A DNA stretch of 16,810 nucleotides from positions 1 through 16,810 of the forward strand of contig JACMJP010000070.1 in NCBI GenBank assembly GCA_014380545.1. The letters are read 5' to 3'. The notes beneath the pieces were generated by a model that saw only the letters and a list, made by a program, of their open reading frames with translations, did not search any database and was not told the origin of the DNA. The stretch is from Chitinophagales bacterium (GTDB lineage: Bacteria > Bacteroidota > Bacteroidia > Chitinophagales > BACL12). Of the stretch, positions 8,105-16,146 are shown piece after piece (positions within the stretch are counted from its first letter, which is position 1; each line of letters opens with the position of its first letter). Made by a program: the position numbers and the translations under genes.

Positions 8105-9865
8105 TCAATAATAATTCCTGCTCATCACAGCATTTATTCTTATCCCAATTCCGAAATACAATTCATCTATATCAAACTGGTTTAACGCAGCGTCATTTTT
8201 TCTGTAAATACATCGGCCTTCTAAAAACATATTGTGCCAGAACTGCCAGCTTATAACAAAATCGTTCAGTAATAAATTATTTTTAATTCCCTGTGCGATC
8301 GTATTATCATATTCCTGCTCATAAGTGTTGTAGTTTGAAAAAATATTGCTACCCCAGTTGCTGTCAGAAGTATCACTTCCATAAACTGCACTAATAAAAT
8401 TATCTTGCAATACAATTTTCGGAGTTATTTGATACCATGCACTGAAAATATTTTCTTTAAAATTTGCACCCAACGGATGTGCTATAGCCTGACTATAATG
8501 TGTGTAACTGCTGCCGTTATCTTCATATGCATAGGTGTAAGGTCTTGCAGTATTGAATTCATACTGCAAGTCAAGGTAATTAATACTAAAAGCATCAATA
8601 TATTTTAAACCGAGTTGCAGCGCATTTTTATTTCCCCACCAGCCGGAGCTTTTAATGAATTCATCAAATATAAATTCATCTAAAACAAATTGTCCGTAAA
8701 AAGAAAAACGATGAAGAAAATTCCACTTCCAGTTTGCGCCAAGTAAAACATTATCCGGGCTGCCCAAACCACTTTCTACCGAGCGATAAAAAATGATCGG
8801 GTTTAAATACTGTAATTCAAAGCCAGAATTATTTCCTGATGAATCAATGCGGTCAAACACAACGGATTCAAACAAACCGATATTAATATCATCCGTAATA
8901 TTCACACTGAGGTGGTGCATGGCTGCATACTTTTTTTCAATGGGCCCATCATTGATATTAATGGGTTTGTAATTTGCCAGCTCAGCAAAAATATTTTGAT
9001 AATTGATCCTCCAGACATTTGTATTCAGTTTCAGAAATAAAAAGTCTTTTGAATTATCGCTCCAGATCATACTTCGAATACCATCACCGATAAAAATTTT
9101 ATCCTGACCGAATTGTACTGCTATATGTTTTGTAACATTAAAGCCAATATAGCCCCTTGCAGTTAAATAGTCAACTCCGGTTTCTTTAAATGGTTTTACT
9201 CTTCCTTCTCCCGGCAGCACTGAACTGGAGTTTTCTATTCTGTCATTTATATAATCCGGCAATTTGGCCTGGTTATCTGCTGCATAAAAATAAAAACCTA
9301 CTTTATTATCAATGCCACCCCTTAACTCAATTCCTCTTGAATTAAGGAACTTGAGTTCTGAAGTATCTGATGAAAAGCCGAATTCGGTATATAGAACAGG
9401 ATTAACTTTGATGAAAAAAGCTTCATTTGTAAATGCATAAAATGATGCAGGTTCCTTGTAAAAGTAATTCAACAGCATACCATCATTAATAGGACTTTCT
9501 TCAGGGGTAAAATATATCTCGGTACTATTCTCAAATAAATAAATCCTATTTGTTGACTCCTTTAATGGTTTGTTACCTTCTGAGCTTGGCGAAATTTCAT
9601 CAAAATTGTATACATGGCCCTCATAGCGATGAGGTTTATAATATAGAGAATCAAAAACTAATCTGTTGTATGGTTTTACCGAAGAATGAAATGAAATGGT
9701 ATCTAAAGATATATTTATTCTGTCCATTAAATGATAAGTATATCCATTCAACGGCACATAAGTATTTTGCCCAAACAAATTTTTATTGCACACAACATAA
9801 AACAAAATCATCATACAAAATATTTGTTTGAATTTGTTTTTGTGAAATACCTTTACTACGGGCAT
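8105..9865 (-). CDS. Wzi/RemB-like outer-membrane beta-barrel protein
   Basis: This 586-residue protein has an N-terminal Sec signal: a basic stretch (about residues 5-13), a hydrophobic core 'CMMILFYVVC', and 'LFGQ' as the likely cleavage end near residue 33. The cysteines in the core do not form a lipobox. The rest alternates aromatic and polar residues in strand-length segments, as in a large outer-membrane barrel, and ends in Tyr-Tyr. A conserved-looking block at about residues 245-295 ('VQFGQDKIFIGDG.RS...SDN....FLKL.T..W.I.YQN..AEL') resembles Bacteroidota proteins annotated as Wzi-like capsule-assembly or RemB-like gliding-motility proteins. Those families are linked to surface polysaccharide attachment and to gliding adhesion respectively; which applies here cannot be told from sequence alone. 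It diverges from the glycoside hydrolase gene with only 56 bases between the start codons, which suggests shared control. Confidence 0.65.
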   Translation of the reverse strand: MPVVKVFHKNKFKQIFCMMILFYVVCNKNLFGQNTYVPLNGYTYHLMDRINISLDTISFHSSVKPYNRLVFDSLYYKPHRYEGHVYNFDEISPSSEGNKPLKESTNRIYLFENSTEIYFTPEESPINDGMLLNYFYKEPASFYAFTNEAFFIKVNPVLYTEFGFSSDTSELKFLNSRGIELRGGIDNKVGFYFYAADNQAKLPDYINDRIENSSSVLPGEGRVKPFKETGVDYLTARGYIGFNVTKHIAVQFGQDKIFIGDGIRSMIWSDNSKDFLFLKLNTNVWRINYQNIFAELANYKPININDGPIEKKYAAMHHLSVNITDDINIGLFESVVFDRIDSSGNNSGFELQYLNPIIFYRSVESGLGSPDNVLLGANWKWNFLHRFSFYGQFVLDEFIFDEFIKSSGWWGNKNALQLGLKYIDAFSINYLDLQYEFNTARPYTYAYEDNGSSYTHYSQAIAHPLGANFKENIFSAWYQITPKIVLQDNFISAVYGSDTSDSNWGSNIFSNYNTYEQEYDNTIAQGIKNNLLLNDFVISWQFWHNMFLEGRCIYRKNDAALNQFDIDELYFGIGIRINAVMSRNYY

Positions 9866-9921
9866 GTTATTTGAAAATGTTCCGATTTTAATTGGACACA
9901 GAGTTACTAAAAGTTATACAG

Positions 9922-11319
9922 ATGAAAAAATACTTATTCATATTCCTCTTTATCAGTTCTTCAGTTTTTGGACAACACTTTGGTTTTAACGGAGCTGGCT
10001 TCTTTGAGAATTATGACGCACAAACAATTAAATGGCTGCATGACTGGAACCAGCCTTTTACAATTCGTATCCCTGGCGGTGCAATTTCAAAGTTTCATGA
10101 TCCCTATAATAACAGGAAAGGCTGGGGAATGACAGAAGCAAATGTGAAAAATTGGTTTAACACTTCAGGATTTGATGAAGACGGCCAGGGCCTGGATAAA
10201 TGGCTGCGCAAAACGGAAGAACAACCTGATCATTCTTTTATGGACGATTTAATTAATCTGCAAAAAGAATTTCCAAATATGCAGGTGATATATGTTTTAA
10301 ATATTTTAAACAGCACACCCGAAGCAAATATGACTGCATTGCGCTATATGATTAAGGGAGGTGTAAAAATAGTTGGAGTGGAAGCAGGTAATGAGGTATA
10401 TGGTAAATATAATTCCTTTGACGAGTATGTAAAAGATTTTGAACCTGTATTTAAAATAGTGAAAAAAGAATTTCCGCAAATTAAAACGGCAATTTGTGTT
10501 GCGCCGATAAAAGGCATAAAAGAAAAAGATTTCTGGAATCAGCAAATGAGTAAATATAAAGGCGATTACGATGCAGCTATTGTACATTTTTATTATACGG
10601 GAAAGGAAATGAAAGATGTGTATAGCTCTATGCCTGAAAATGTTGTTGCCGATGAAAATAAAATAAATAATTCATTGGATAAAGTTTACAGGTTGGCAAT
10701 AAATACTTTGATGGAAAATAAACTATTTACATACCATATAGAAGAATCGAAAAGATTATTCCCCGGAAAAGCCATCTGGATAACAGAATGGAATACAAAG
10801 CCAAGCGATGTTTTTAATAATACAATTTTAAATGGTGCCTGGCAGATGAAAAGTTTAATTGATTACAGGAATGATGTTGAATATTTATGTATTCATAACG
10901 GAGTGGGACCGGATAAATACGGAATGATAAGCCGCACAAATAAATTTGACAGTGAAAAAACAGCACTTGTAAGAAGAATGGGTTACTGGGCTTATCAGCT
11001 TGCAGGCGAGGCAGGAAATGCAATCGAATTAAAAAAAGACAAAACTTACATAGTAAGTTTTAGCGATGAAGAAAATGTATGTTATTATTTCTACAATTTT
11101 GGTGAGACTTATAAAACAAATATTCAGTATGCTGAAAATAACACAATTGCAACTATACATTATGTCAGCGGAAAATATATTTACAGTTCTAGCGGCACAG
11201 CAGGCTACATGGGCAAGGGCACAAAGGCAAGCTATGAAGTGAATGGAATTATAGCAGAAAAATTTAGCAGTACAATCCCAAAAAACAGTTTTGGGTATAT
11301 TGAATTTCAAAAAAAATAA
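9922..11319 (+). CDS. Secreted clan GH-A glycoside hydrolase, family uncertain
   Basis: The chosen start at 9922 gives 465 residues with a textbook signal peptide ('MKKYLFIFLFISSSVFGQ', about 18 residues). An in-frame ATG 30 bases earlier only adds a polar leader. The mature protein reads as a TIM barrel: 'FTIRIPGGAISKF' near the first strands, 'VGVEAGNE' with N157-E158 as the expected acid/base pair at the end of strand 4, 'AAIVHFYY' on a middle strand, and 'IWITEWN' with E289 as the expected nucleophile at the end of strand 7. The last ~95 residues look like a small beta-sandwich. The layout is that of clan GH-A enzymes such as GH51, GH39 or GH79, so arabinofuranosidase-, xylosidase- or glucuronidase-like activity is possible. 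There is no T9SS domain, so it is probably periplasmic. Its stop is 7 bases from that of the convergent gene. Confidence 0.7.
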   Translation: MKKYLFIFLFISSSVFGQHFGFNGAGFFENYDAQTIKWLHDWNQPFTIRIPGGAISKFHDPYNNRKGWGMTEANVKNWFNTSGFDEDGQGLDKWLRKTEEQPDHSFMDDLINLQKEFPNMQVIYVLNILNSTPEANMTALRYMIKGGVKIVGVEAGNEVYGKYNSFDEYVKDFEPVFKIVKKEFPQIKTAICVAPIKGIKEKDFWNQQMSKYKGDYDAAIVHFYYTGKEMKDVYSSMPENVVADENKINNSLDKVYRLAINTLMENKLFTYHIEESKRLFPGKAIWITEWNTKPSDVFNNTILNGAWQMKSLIDYRNDVEYLCIHNGVGPDKYGMISRTNKFDSEKTALVRRMGYWAYQLAGEAGNAIELKKDKTYIVSFSDEENVCYYFYNFGETYKTNIQYAENNTIATIHYVSGKYIYSSSGTAGYMGKGTKASYEVNGIIAEKFSSTIPKNSFGYIEFQKK

Positions 11320-11326
11320 ATAGTGT

Positions 11327-12649
11327 TTAATTTGCTTCTGCTATTTTCTTTAATTCCGTGAGTACAAGATCAGGAACGTACATGATTTGCTCCTTACTGT
11401 ATCCTTTTCTCAATATTGCATCATGCGCATCTTTTGATAATATAACCGGTAAATATTCCTGCAATTTACTTTTGAATATTTCCCGTTCCACCTGCTCTTC
11501 ATAAATATCATAACCAACAACTAAACTTGTTGTATTTTCAATTTCATCATTATAGCCAAGTTCTTCCAGCCTGTCAAAAAACCTTTTTTTATACATATTA
11601 CTTCCGTCAACTGAGGTACGCAAATAAATTTTTCTGTTTGGGAATCTTCTTAGGATTTCTTTTATAACAAGATCGCTTGCATCAAGAATTGTTACTTTTC
11701 TAATTTCTTTGTCAATGCTCGTGAGTGAAATATCTTCAATAGTATCTTCAAGAACTGATTTTTTTGTTTCAGTTCGCACACAGGTAATTTGTTTTCGGTC
11801 GCCAACAATGATGATTCTTTTAGGTTCCCAATTATTCATTTTTTCCACATCACGAATTGTATGTATCATTATCTCCACTTTTTCAGGAGCAACATCATAT
11901 TGCTTCTCGCCAGGTAAAAATAATTCTGTGTCCTTTACAGGAAATAAAACATATTCACCTGCACTTTCAGCATCCGCATGTAATAATGCTTTTTCAAGTG
12001 AGGAATAAGAATTGGAAATATCATATTTTATCCAGTGATTTGTATAAGAGGGTTCAGAACTTCCTAAAGTAATTACATTATCAATTTTACTATTTAAACA
12101 AAATTGCTCTCCTATAAAATCTCCCTTGCCTATTAATAAAATGCTATGGTGCTCATGCAATGCATATAATATATTTCCTTTTTCAATATTTTTTTGCAGA
12201 GTGGTTTTGGCTTCATTCACTTTGTCAAGCCATGTTTTACGCCTTACATAATCAAATAATTTTTTTACACCAATTACACCAAAAGAATACAGGAAAATAT
12301 TTGGAATGTGATAAATGATATTATTCATTTTTACAGGCTTGCCAATAATGCTCCACACATAATCAACCGCCGCCAATAAATTTTGACCCAGGTTTGTCCA
12401 TGCGGGCAATTTAGTTACAAGGCTTGAATAAAATTCAGGAAACGCAGCCTGACTCATTCCGAAAATAATAGATGCCGGCAAAGCAATCTTTAGCAAAATA
12501 TTTTGCAATTTACTTTTACTATCTTCAATTTGAAAAGAAGTAATTTTCTCAACCTGTGATGGAAGTATTGCCTTTTTTAGCTTTACTTTATCAGCAATAT
12601 GTACTAATTCTTTTATTTCCTTATGAGTGAGTTTTTTTCTTTCCGGCAT
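11327..12649 (-). CDS. Unrecognised membrane-associated protein with Rossmann-like segments
   Basis: I do not recognise this family. From the ATG at 12649 the product is 440 residues. A longer form would start at a TTG (12676), but a promoter-like element overlaps that codon, so the ATG is preferred. Residue numbers here are from the ATG. The first ~50 residues are basic and charged without a signal peptide. Hydrophobic segments lie at about 52-70 ('LLKIALPASIIFGMSQAAF') and 113-130 ('YHIPNIFLYSFGVIGV'), with a semi-hydrophobic stretch between. A soluble part follows. It has a Rossmann-like 'SILLIGKGDFIGEQF' (G174, G176, G180, a GxGxxxG pattern), a second strand-like run 'RIIIVGDRKQ' near 278-287, and 'KVTILDASD...ILRRF' near 318-336. 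The picture is a two-helix anchor plus a cytoplasmic nucleotide- or ligand-binding module, reminiscent of RCK/TrkA-type domains but without a channel pore. That resemblance is inference only. Confidence 0.7.
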   Translation of the reverse strand: MPERKKLTHKEIKELVHIADKVKLKKAILPSQVEKITSFQIEDSKSKLQNILLKIALPASIIFGMSQAAFPEFYSSLVTKLPAWTNLGQNLLAAVDYVWSIIGKPVKMNNIIYHIPNIFLYSFGVIGVKKLFDYVRRKTWLDKVNEAKTTLQKNIEKGNILYALHEHHSILLIGKGDFIGEQFCLNSKIDNVITLGSSEPSYTNHWIKYDISNSYSSLEKALLHADAESAGEYVLFPVKDTELFLPGEKQYDVAPEKVEIMIHTIRDVEKMNNWEPKRIIIVGDRKQITCVRTETKKSVLEDTIEDISLTSIDKEIRKVTILDASDLVIKEILRRFPNRKIYLRTSVDGSNMYKKRFFDRLEELGYNDEIENTTSLVVGYDIYEEQVEREIFKSKLQEYLPVILSKDAHDAILRKGYSKEQIMYVPDLVLTELKKIAEAN

Positions 12650-12673
12650 TGATTCCGATTTGTTCAGGTTCAG

Positions 12674-12681
12674 CAAATTTA
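12674..12681 (-). promoter_or_regulatory. Possible -7 element for the unknown membrane protein
   Basis: On the minus strand TAAATTTG matches TAnnTTTG exactly and ends 24 bases before the ATG at 12649. No good TTTG was found about 19 bases upstream, so only half the promoter is supported. Its position overlaps the alternative TTG start codon and argues for the ATG. Confidence 0.35.
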
Positions 12682-12824
12682 AATCGTAAATACTAAAAAT
12701 TATTATAATTACGTTATTTGAATGCTTCCGGTCTTACCAATACAATTAAACCTTAATTTCATAACAGTGTCAAAGGTGTGTTTACTGGCATTATAATTGA
12801 AATTTCGCAAAAATTCATTTCTAT

Positions 12825-14222
12825 ATGATAAGCCATCAGCAAAAAATTCAGCATTTATATTTAAGAGCAGCATTTGGTGAAAAGCCTGATATTATTCAAA
12901 AGAAATCCAGGTTAGCTATTGAAAAAAATGTTGATGAATTATTTGTAAATGCACAGCGGTATTTGTCGTTGAAAACGATGGAAGATCCCATTAAATCGAA
13001 TGGAAGACCAGTTAGCAATCTTAAGATATTATTTATGATCTTGCGTTCAAAGGAAGAAACATTGAAAATGAATGTTGACTGGCTGAATATGATGTCTGAA
13101 AGTGCTTCACCTTTAAGAGAAAAGATGACCTTCTTCTGGCATAATCATTTTGCAACTTCAACGCCTTTTGCCTGGCTCATGCAGGTACAGAATAATACGT
13201 TGCGAAAAAATAGTTTGAGTTCATTCAGAAAATTATTACATGCTGTCGCAAAAGACCCTGCAATGATCATTTATTTGAATAATCATCAAAATAAAAAAGA
13301 CGCACCAAACGAAAATTTTGCAAGAGAAGTAATGGAATTATTTACATTGGGCGAAGGAAATATCTATACTGAAAAAGATATTAAAGAAGCGGCCCGTGCA
13401 TTTACAGGATGGACAGTAAATAAAAAAGGTGAGTATGAGTTTGAAAAAGAAGATCATGATTTTGGCGAAAAAGAATTTCTCGGCAGAAAAGGGAATTTTA
13501 ATGGTGAGGAGATACTTGATATTATTCTGCAGCAAAAACAAACAGCAAATCATATTGCAAGTAAAATATATAAGGAATTTGTGAACGAAGAAGTTGATGA
13601 AGAAATTGTTGCCAATCTTGCGGAAGAATTTTATACAAATGATTATGATATAAAAAAGCTAATGGAACAAATTTTTGTTGCTGACTGGTTTTACGATGAA
13701 AAAAATATAGGAAGTAAAATTTCCTCTCCTGTTGAATTAATTGTGCGGTATAAAAAACTGATAAATTTTGATGTGAAGCGGGATGATGGTTTATTTTACA
13801 TGCAGCGGTTACTTGGACAAACATTATTCTTTCCACCAAGTGTTGCCGGGTGGAAGGGGGGTAAAAACTGGATTGACAGTTCATCATTATTTCTGCGCAT
13901 GAATATGCCTGCAAGAATTTTAAATGATGGCGGTTTTGATGTGCGTCCTAAACCGGAATTTGAAGATGTGAGCGATGATACAATGCTGAAAACAAAAAAG
14001 AAAGCATCTGTGCAAAGTGATTGGAATGGTCTGGTTAGAATATTTGAAAAAGTAAAAAAAGAAGATTTAACACAGTCTGTTCTTGATGCATTTATTCAAT
14101 CTCCGCAAACTGATATTGATAAAAGTATTATTGAAAAATATATGGATCATTCTTCTGATGAAAAAAGAATTATCAGTACCTGTGCAGCAGTATTTTCTTT
14201 ACCTGAATTTCAATTGATATAA
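12825..14222 (+). CDS. DUF1800 family protein
   Basis: The 465 residues carry the hallmarks of DUF1800: 'HLYLRAAFG' at the N-terminus, 'EKMTFFWHNHFATS' near residue 100, 'NNTLRKNSLSSFRKLLHAVAKDPAMIIYLNN', 'APNENFAREVMELFTLGEGNIYTEKDIKEAARAFTGWTV', 'FLGRKGNFNGEEILDIIL', and late 'LGQTLFFPPSVAGWKGGKNWIDSSSLFLRMNMPARIL'. The biochemical role of the family is not established. It is repeatedly found beside DUF1501 genes in Bacteroidota and Planctomycetes, and that is so here: the stop codon is one base from the DUF1501 start, so the two are co-transcribed. No signal peptide or membrane segment is visible at the N-terminus, whereas the partner has a Tat signal. The 175-base upstream region shared with the divergent unknown gene shows no clear plus-strand promoter. 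Confidence 0.92.
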   Translation: MISHQQKIQHLYLRAAFGEKPDIIQKKSRLAIEKNVDELFVNAQRYLSLKTMEDPIKSNGRPVSNLKILFMILRSKEETLKMNVDWLNMMSESASPLREKMTFFWHNHFATSTPFAWLMQVQNNTLRKNSLSSFRKLLHAVAKDPAMIIYLNNHQNKKDAPNENFAREVMELFTLGEGNIYTEKDIKEAARAFTGWTVNKKGEYEFEKEDHDFGEKEFLGRKGNFNGEEILDIILQQKQTANHIASKIYKEFVNEEVDEEIVANLAEEFYTNDYDIKKLMEQIFVADWFYDEKNIGSKISSPVELIVRYKKLINFDVKRDDGLFYMQRLLGQTLFFPPSVAGWKGGKNWIDSSSLFLRMNMPARILNDGGFDVRPKPEFEDVSDDTMLKTKKKASVQSDWNGLVRIFEKVKKEDLTQSVLDAFIQSPQTDIDKSIIEKYMDHSSDEKRIISTCAAVFSLPEFQLI

Positions 14223-14223
14223 T

Positions 14224-15438
14224 ATGAGCAGCAAACACAACAGAAGAGAATTTTTAAAATATTCAAGCCTTGCAAGTGCATCGCTGTTTATCCCACAATT
14301 TTTAAAAGCTAATAACACAATGTTATTTGGCGATAAAGGCAAACCGAAGGTATTGGTTGTAATTCAATTGAGCGGAGGCAATGACGGATTGAATTGTGTT
14401 GTTCCTTTCAGAAATGATATTTATTACAAAAGCAGACCTGATATTGGTTTGAAAAAAGAAGAATTAATCTTATTGGACGATGAAACCGGATTAAATAATA
14501 ATCTTGCAGGTCTTGCGGATCTTTTTTTAAATGGTGATGCAGTAATTATTAATAATGTTGGTTATCCGAATCCGAACCGTTCGCATTTCAGGAGCATGGA
14601 CATCTGGCAAACAGGGAGCGATGAGGATGTGTATTGGCAAACAGGATGGCTTGGAAAAGTATTAGATTCGAGTTGTAATAATAAAGATTGTGTCCCTCCG
14701 CATTATGCTTTGGAAATTGATGATACGATGAGCCTTGCCTTAAAAGGAAATACAATGAGCGGGTTTGCAGTCCGGGACCCAAAAAATTTCAGGTTTGCCC
14801 AACAAAATCCATTGATGAGTGATATTGCAAAATCAGTGCATGTTACTGATGAGCATCATAATGTTGCTTATTTACATAAAACATTGAGTGATATTACTGA
14901 AAGTGCAGATTATATTTATGAAACATCTGCAAAATATAATTCTACAGCATTATATCCACAGGATGAATTTGGAAAACAATTAAAAACCATTGCTGAATTA
15001 ATTATTGCAGAAGCTGATACTAGAATTTATTATGTGAGCCTGAGTGGATTTGATACACATGCTTTACAAAAAGACCAGCAAAATAAAAAACTTAAACAAT
15101 ATGCTGATGCACTAAAAATATTTTGCACTGATCTGAAAGCAAATAAAAAATTTGATGATACGCTTGTGATGACCTTTAGTGAATTCGGCAGAAGAGTGGA
15201 ACAAAATGGTTCAAGGGGAACAGATCATGGTACAGCAAATAATATTTATTTGGTTGGAGGTGGAATGAAAAGAGGAGGCATGATGAATGCACTTCCTGAT
15301 CTTTCCAAATTAGATGATGGTGATTTAATTTATAGTATTGATTTCAGGGATGTGTATGCAACAATTTTAGATAAATGGCTAAAAGCTGATGCAAACTTTG
15401 TTCTTGAAAAAGATTTTGAAATGCTCGACTTTTTATAA
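14224..15438 (+). CDS. DUF1501 family protein with Tat signal
   Basis: This 404-residue protein begins with a twin-arginine signal: R7-R8 in 'NRREFLK', a modest hydrophobic stretch 'SLASASLFIP', then 'FLKA'. It should therefore be exported folded, often a sign of bound metal or cofactor. DUF1501 motifs are clear: 'VVIQLSGGNDGLNCVVP', 'VGYPNPNRSHFRSMDIWQTG', 'GFDTHALQKDQQNKKL', 'VMTFSEFGRRVEQNGSRGTDHGTANNIYLVGG'. The family is related to the alkaline phosphatase/sulfatase fold, and the Asp, His and Asn in these motifs are plausible metal ligands. Substrate and activity are unknown. It is the second gene of an operon with DUF1800 (one-base gap), which makes a functional pair likely. The stop codon is only 5 bases from that of the convergent AhpD-like gene, with no room for a terminator between them. 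Confidence 0.92.
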   Translation: MSSKHNRREFLKYSSLASASLFIPQFLKANNTMLFGDKGKPKVLVVIQLSGGNDGLNCVVPFRNDIYYKSRPDIGLKKEELILLDDETGLNNNLAGLADLFLNGDAVIINNVGYPNPNRSHFRSMDIWQTGSDEDVYWQTGWLGKVLDSSCNNKDCVPPHYALEIDDTMSLALKGNTMSGFAVRDPKNFRFAQQNPLMSDIAKSVHVTDEHHNVAYLHKTLSDITESADYIYETSAKYNSTALYPQDEFGKQLKTIAELIIAEADTRIYYVSLSGFDTHALQKDQQNKKLKQYADALKIFCTDLKANKKFDDTLVMTFSEFGRRVEQNGSRGTDHGTANNIYLVGGGMKRGGMMNALPDLSKLDDGDLIYSIDFRDVYATILDKWLKADANFVLEKDFEMLDFL

Positions 15439-15443
15439 ATAAT

Positions 15444-16034
15444 TTATTTTTGAGCTGCTAATTCCTCTTTTCGTTTCCCTATCATATCCAGCGTTTCCTT
15501 ACGCATATAACCCTGTTCAGCCATACGTTTGGAAGCATCCATATAAGTTGCAGGATCTTCTTCACTCCAGGTATTCATTCCATCTACATACCTGTTATAC
15601 ATACAAAATGTAGCAGCTATTAAAACAGTATCATGCAATTGTTTGTCTGTAGCGCCGAGTTCTTTTGCTGCATTTATATCTTCCTGTAAAACATTTTTTC
15701 CTCCCTGCTGCACTTTAGCTGCAATGTTTAATAATGCTTTCATTTTATCTGAAACCAATTGTGAATGCTGCATATCTTTTTTAAATGCTTCAATATCATC
15801 CAATGAACACTGCACATGATGCGCTGCAGCACCACCATGCGATAACTGGCAAAACCTGCAATCATTTTTATAAGAAACATAAGTAGCAATTAATTCCCGT
15901 TCACCTTTTGATAATTCAGAATCTGTTTGCAATAAACTATTTGCAAGCTCTAATAATGGTATTGCAGTATCAGGACTATAAACTAATAATCCCCTTATTC
16001 CCTGGTATGGATTGTTTAATTCTATATACGCCAT
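15444..16034 (-). CDS. AhpD-like / carboxymuconolactone decarboxylase family protein (peroxidase-related)
   Basis: The 196 residues form an all-helical AhpD-like protein. The redox motif C59-x2-C62 is followed by S65-H66 ('CRFCQLSHGG'), preceded by 'GERELIATYVSYKND', which fits the AhpD E...CxxC...H active site. The next part ('LNIAAKVQQGGKNV...DINAAKELGATDKQLHDTVLIAATFCMYNRYVDGM') is the usual helical core of the 'uncharacterised peroxidase-related' subgroup. The expected role is thiol-dependent reduction of hydroperoxides in the cytoplasm; the electron donor and partner peroxiredoxin are not encoded nearby. The C-terminus is long and charged ('EDPATYMDASKRMAEQGYMRKETLDMIGKRKEELAAQK'). It is convergent with the DUF1501 gene and lies downstream of the RAYT gene on the same strand, with its own apparent -7 element. 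Confidence 0.88.
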   Translation of the reverse strand: MAYIELNNPYQGIRGLLVYSPDTAIPLLELANSLLQTDSELSKGERELIATYVSYKNDCRFCQLSHGGAAAHHVQCSLDDIEAFKKDMQHSQLVSDKMKALLNIAAKVQQGGKNVLQEDINAAKELGATDKQLHDTVLIAATFCMYNRYVDGMNTWSEEDPATYMDASKRMAEQGYMRKETLDMIGKRKEELAAQK

Positions 16035-16049
16035 AAAATATTTTTTTTA

Positions 16050-16066
16050 CAAACTTATTTATAAGT
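16050..16066 (-). promoter_or_regulatory. Probable -7 element with overlapping palindrome upstream of the AhpD-like gene
   Basis: On the minus strand TAAGTTTG (bases 16057-16050) matches TAnnTTTG exactly and ends 15 bases before the start codon. It overlaps a palindrome, ACTTAT-TT-ATAAGT (16053-16066), placed where a repressor would block transcription. I found no good -33 TTTG at the usual spacing. The palindrome is AT-only apart from two C/G positions, so chance is possible. Confidence 0.4.
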
Positions 16067-16109
16067 AAGTAATTAAATATGTTCTTTACAATAAATTAGA
16101 TGTTGGTTT

Positions 16110-16131
16110 GGTCAGGTGCTACAACCTGACC
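16110..16131. repeat. REP-like palindrome downstream of the RAYT gene
   Basis: GGTCAGG and CCTGACC form a perfect 7-base stem around the 8-base loop TGCTACAA. The 20-base core (16111-16130) has the same length and layout as the units on the far side of the transposase gene: GTCxG, TGCT, an A-containing loop end, CxGAC. Stem position 4 is A-T here and G-C there, a compensatory change. The core ends 16 bases from the RAYT stop codon. Confidence 0.6.
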
Positions 16132-16146
16132 GCCACATGGAAGCAC
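16132..16146 (-). repeat. Degenerate REP half-unit next to the RAYT stop codon
   Basis: ATGGAAGCAC at 16137-16146 matches the inverted core TGCTTCCAT of the upstream REP units and directly abuts the RAYT stop codon. The preceding GCC (16132-16134) also aligns with the inverted unit at 16762. No stem is preserved. With the adjacent palindrome it makes an opposed pair, mirroring the pair on the other side of the gene, but this piece alone is short. Confidence 0.35.

Noticed and set aside
9892..9921. Upstream in-frame ATG for the glycoside hydrolase
   Set aside because: It adds ten polar residues before a textbook signal peptide; 9922 is the better start.
12650..12676. TTG start extending the unknown membrane protein by nine residues
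   Set aside because: A TAAATTTG promoter-like element overlaps the TTG, and an ATG follows at 12649.
12722..12733. ATGCTTCC in the gap upstream of the DUF1800 gene, resembling a REP loop
   Set aside because: There are only eight matching bases and no palindrome around them; one such match is expected by chance at this length.
15530..15541. TGGAAGCATCC, an 11-base match to the REP core, inside the AhpD-like gene
   Set aside because: It lies in coding sequence and encodes an ordinary stretch (Met-Asp-Ala-Ser-Lys). It lacks the flanking stem, so it is probably chance or weak similarity.
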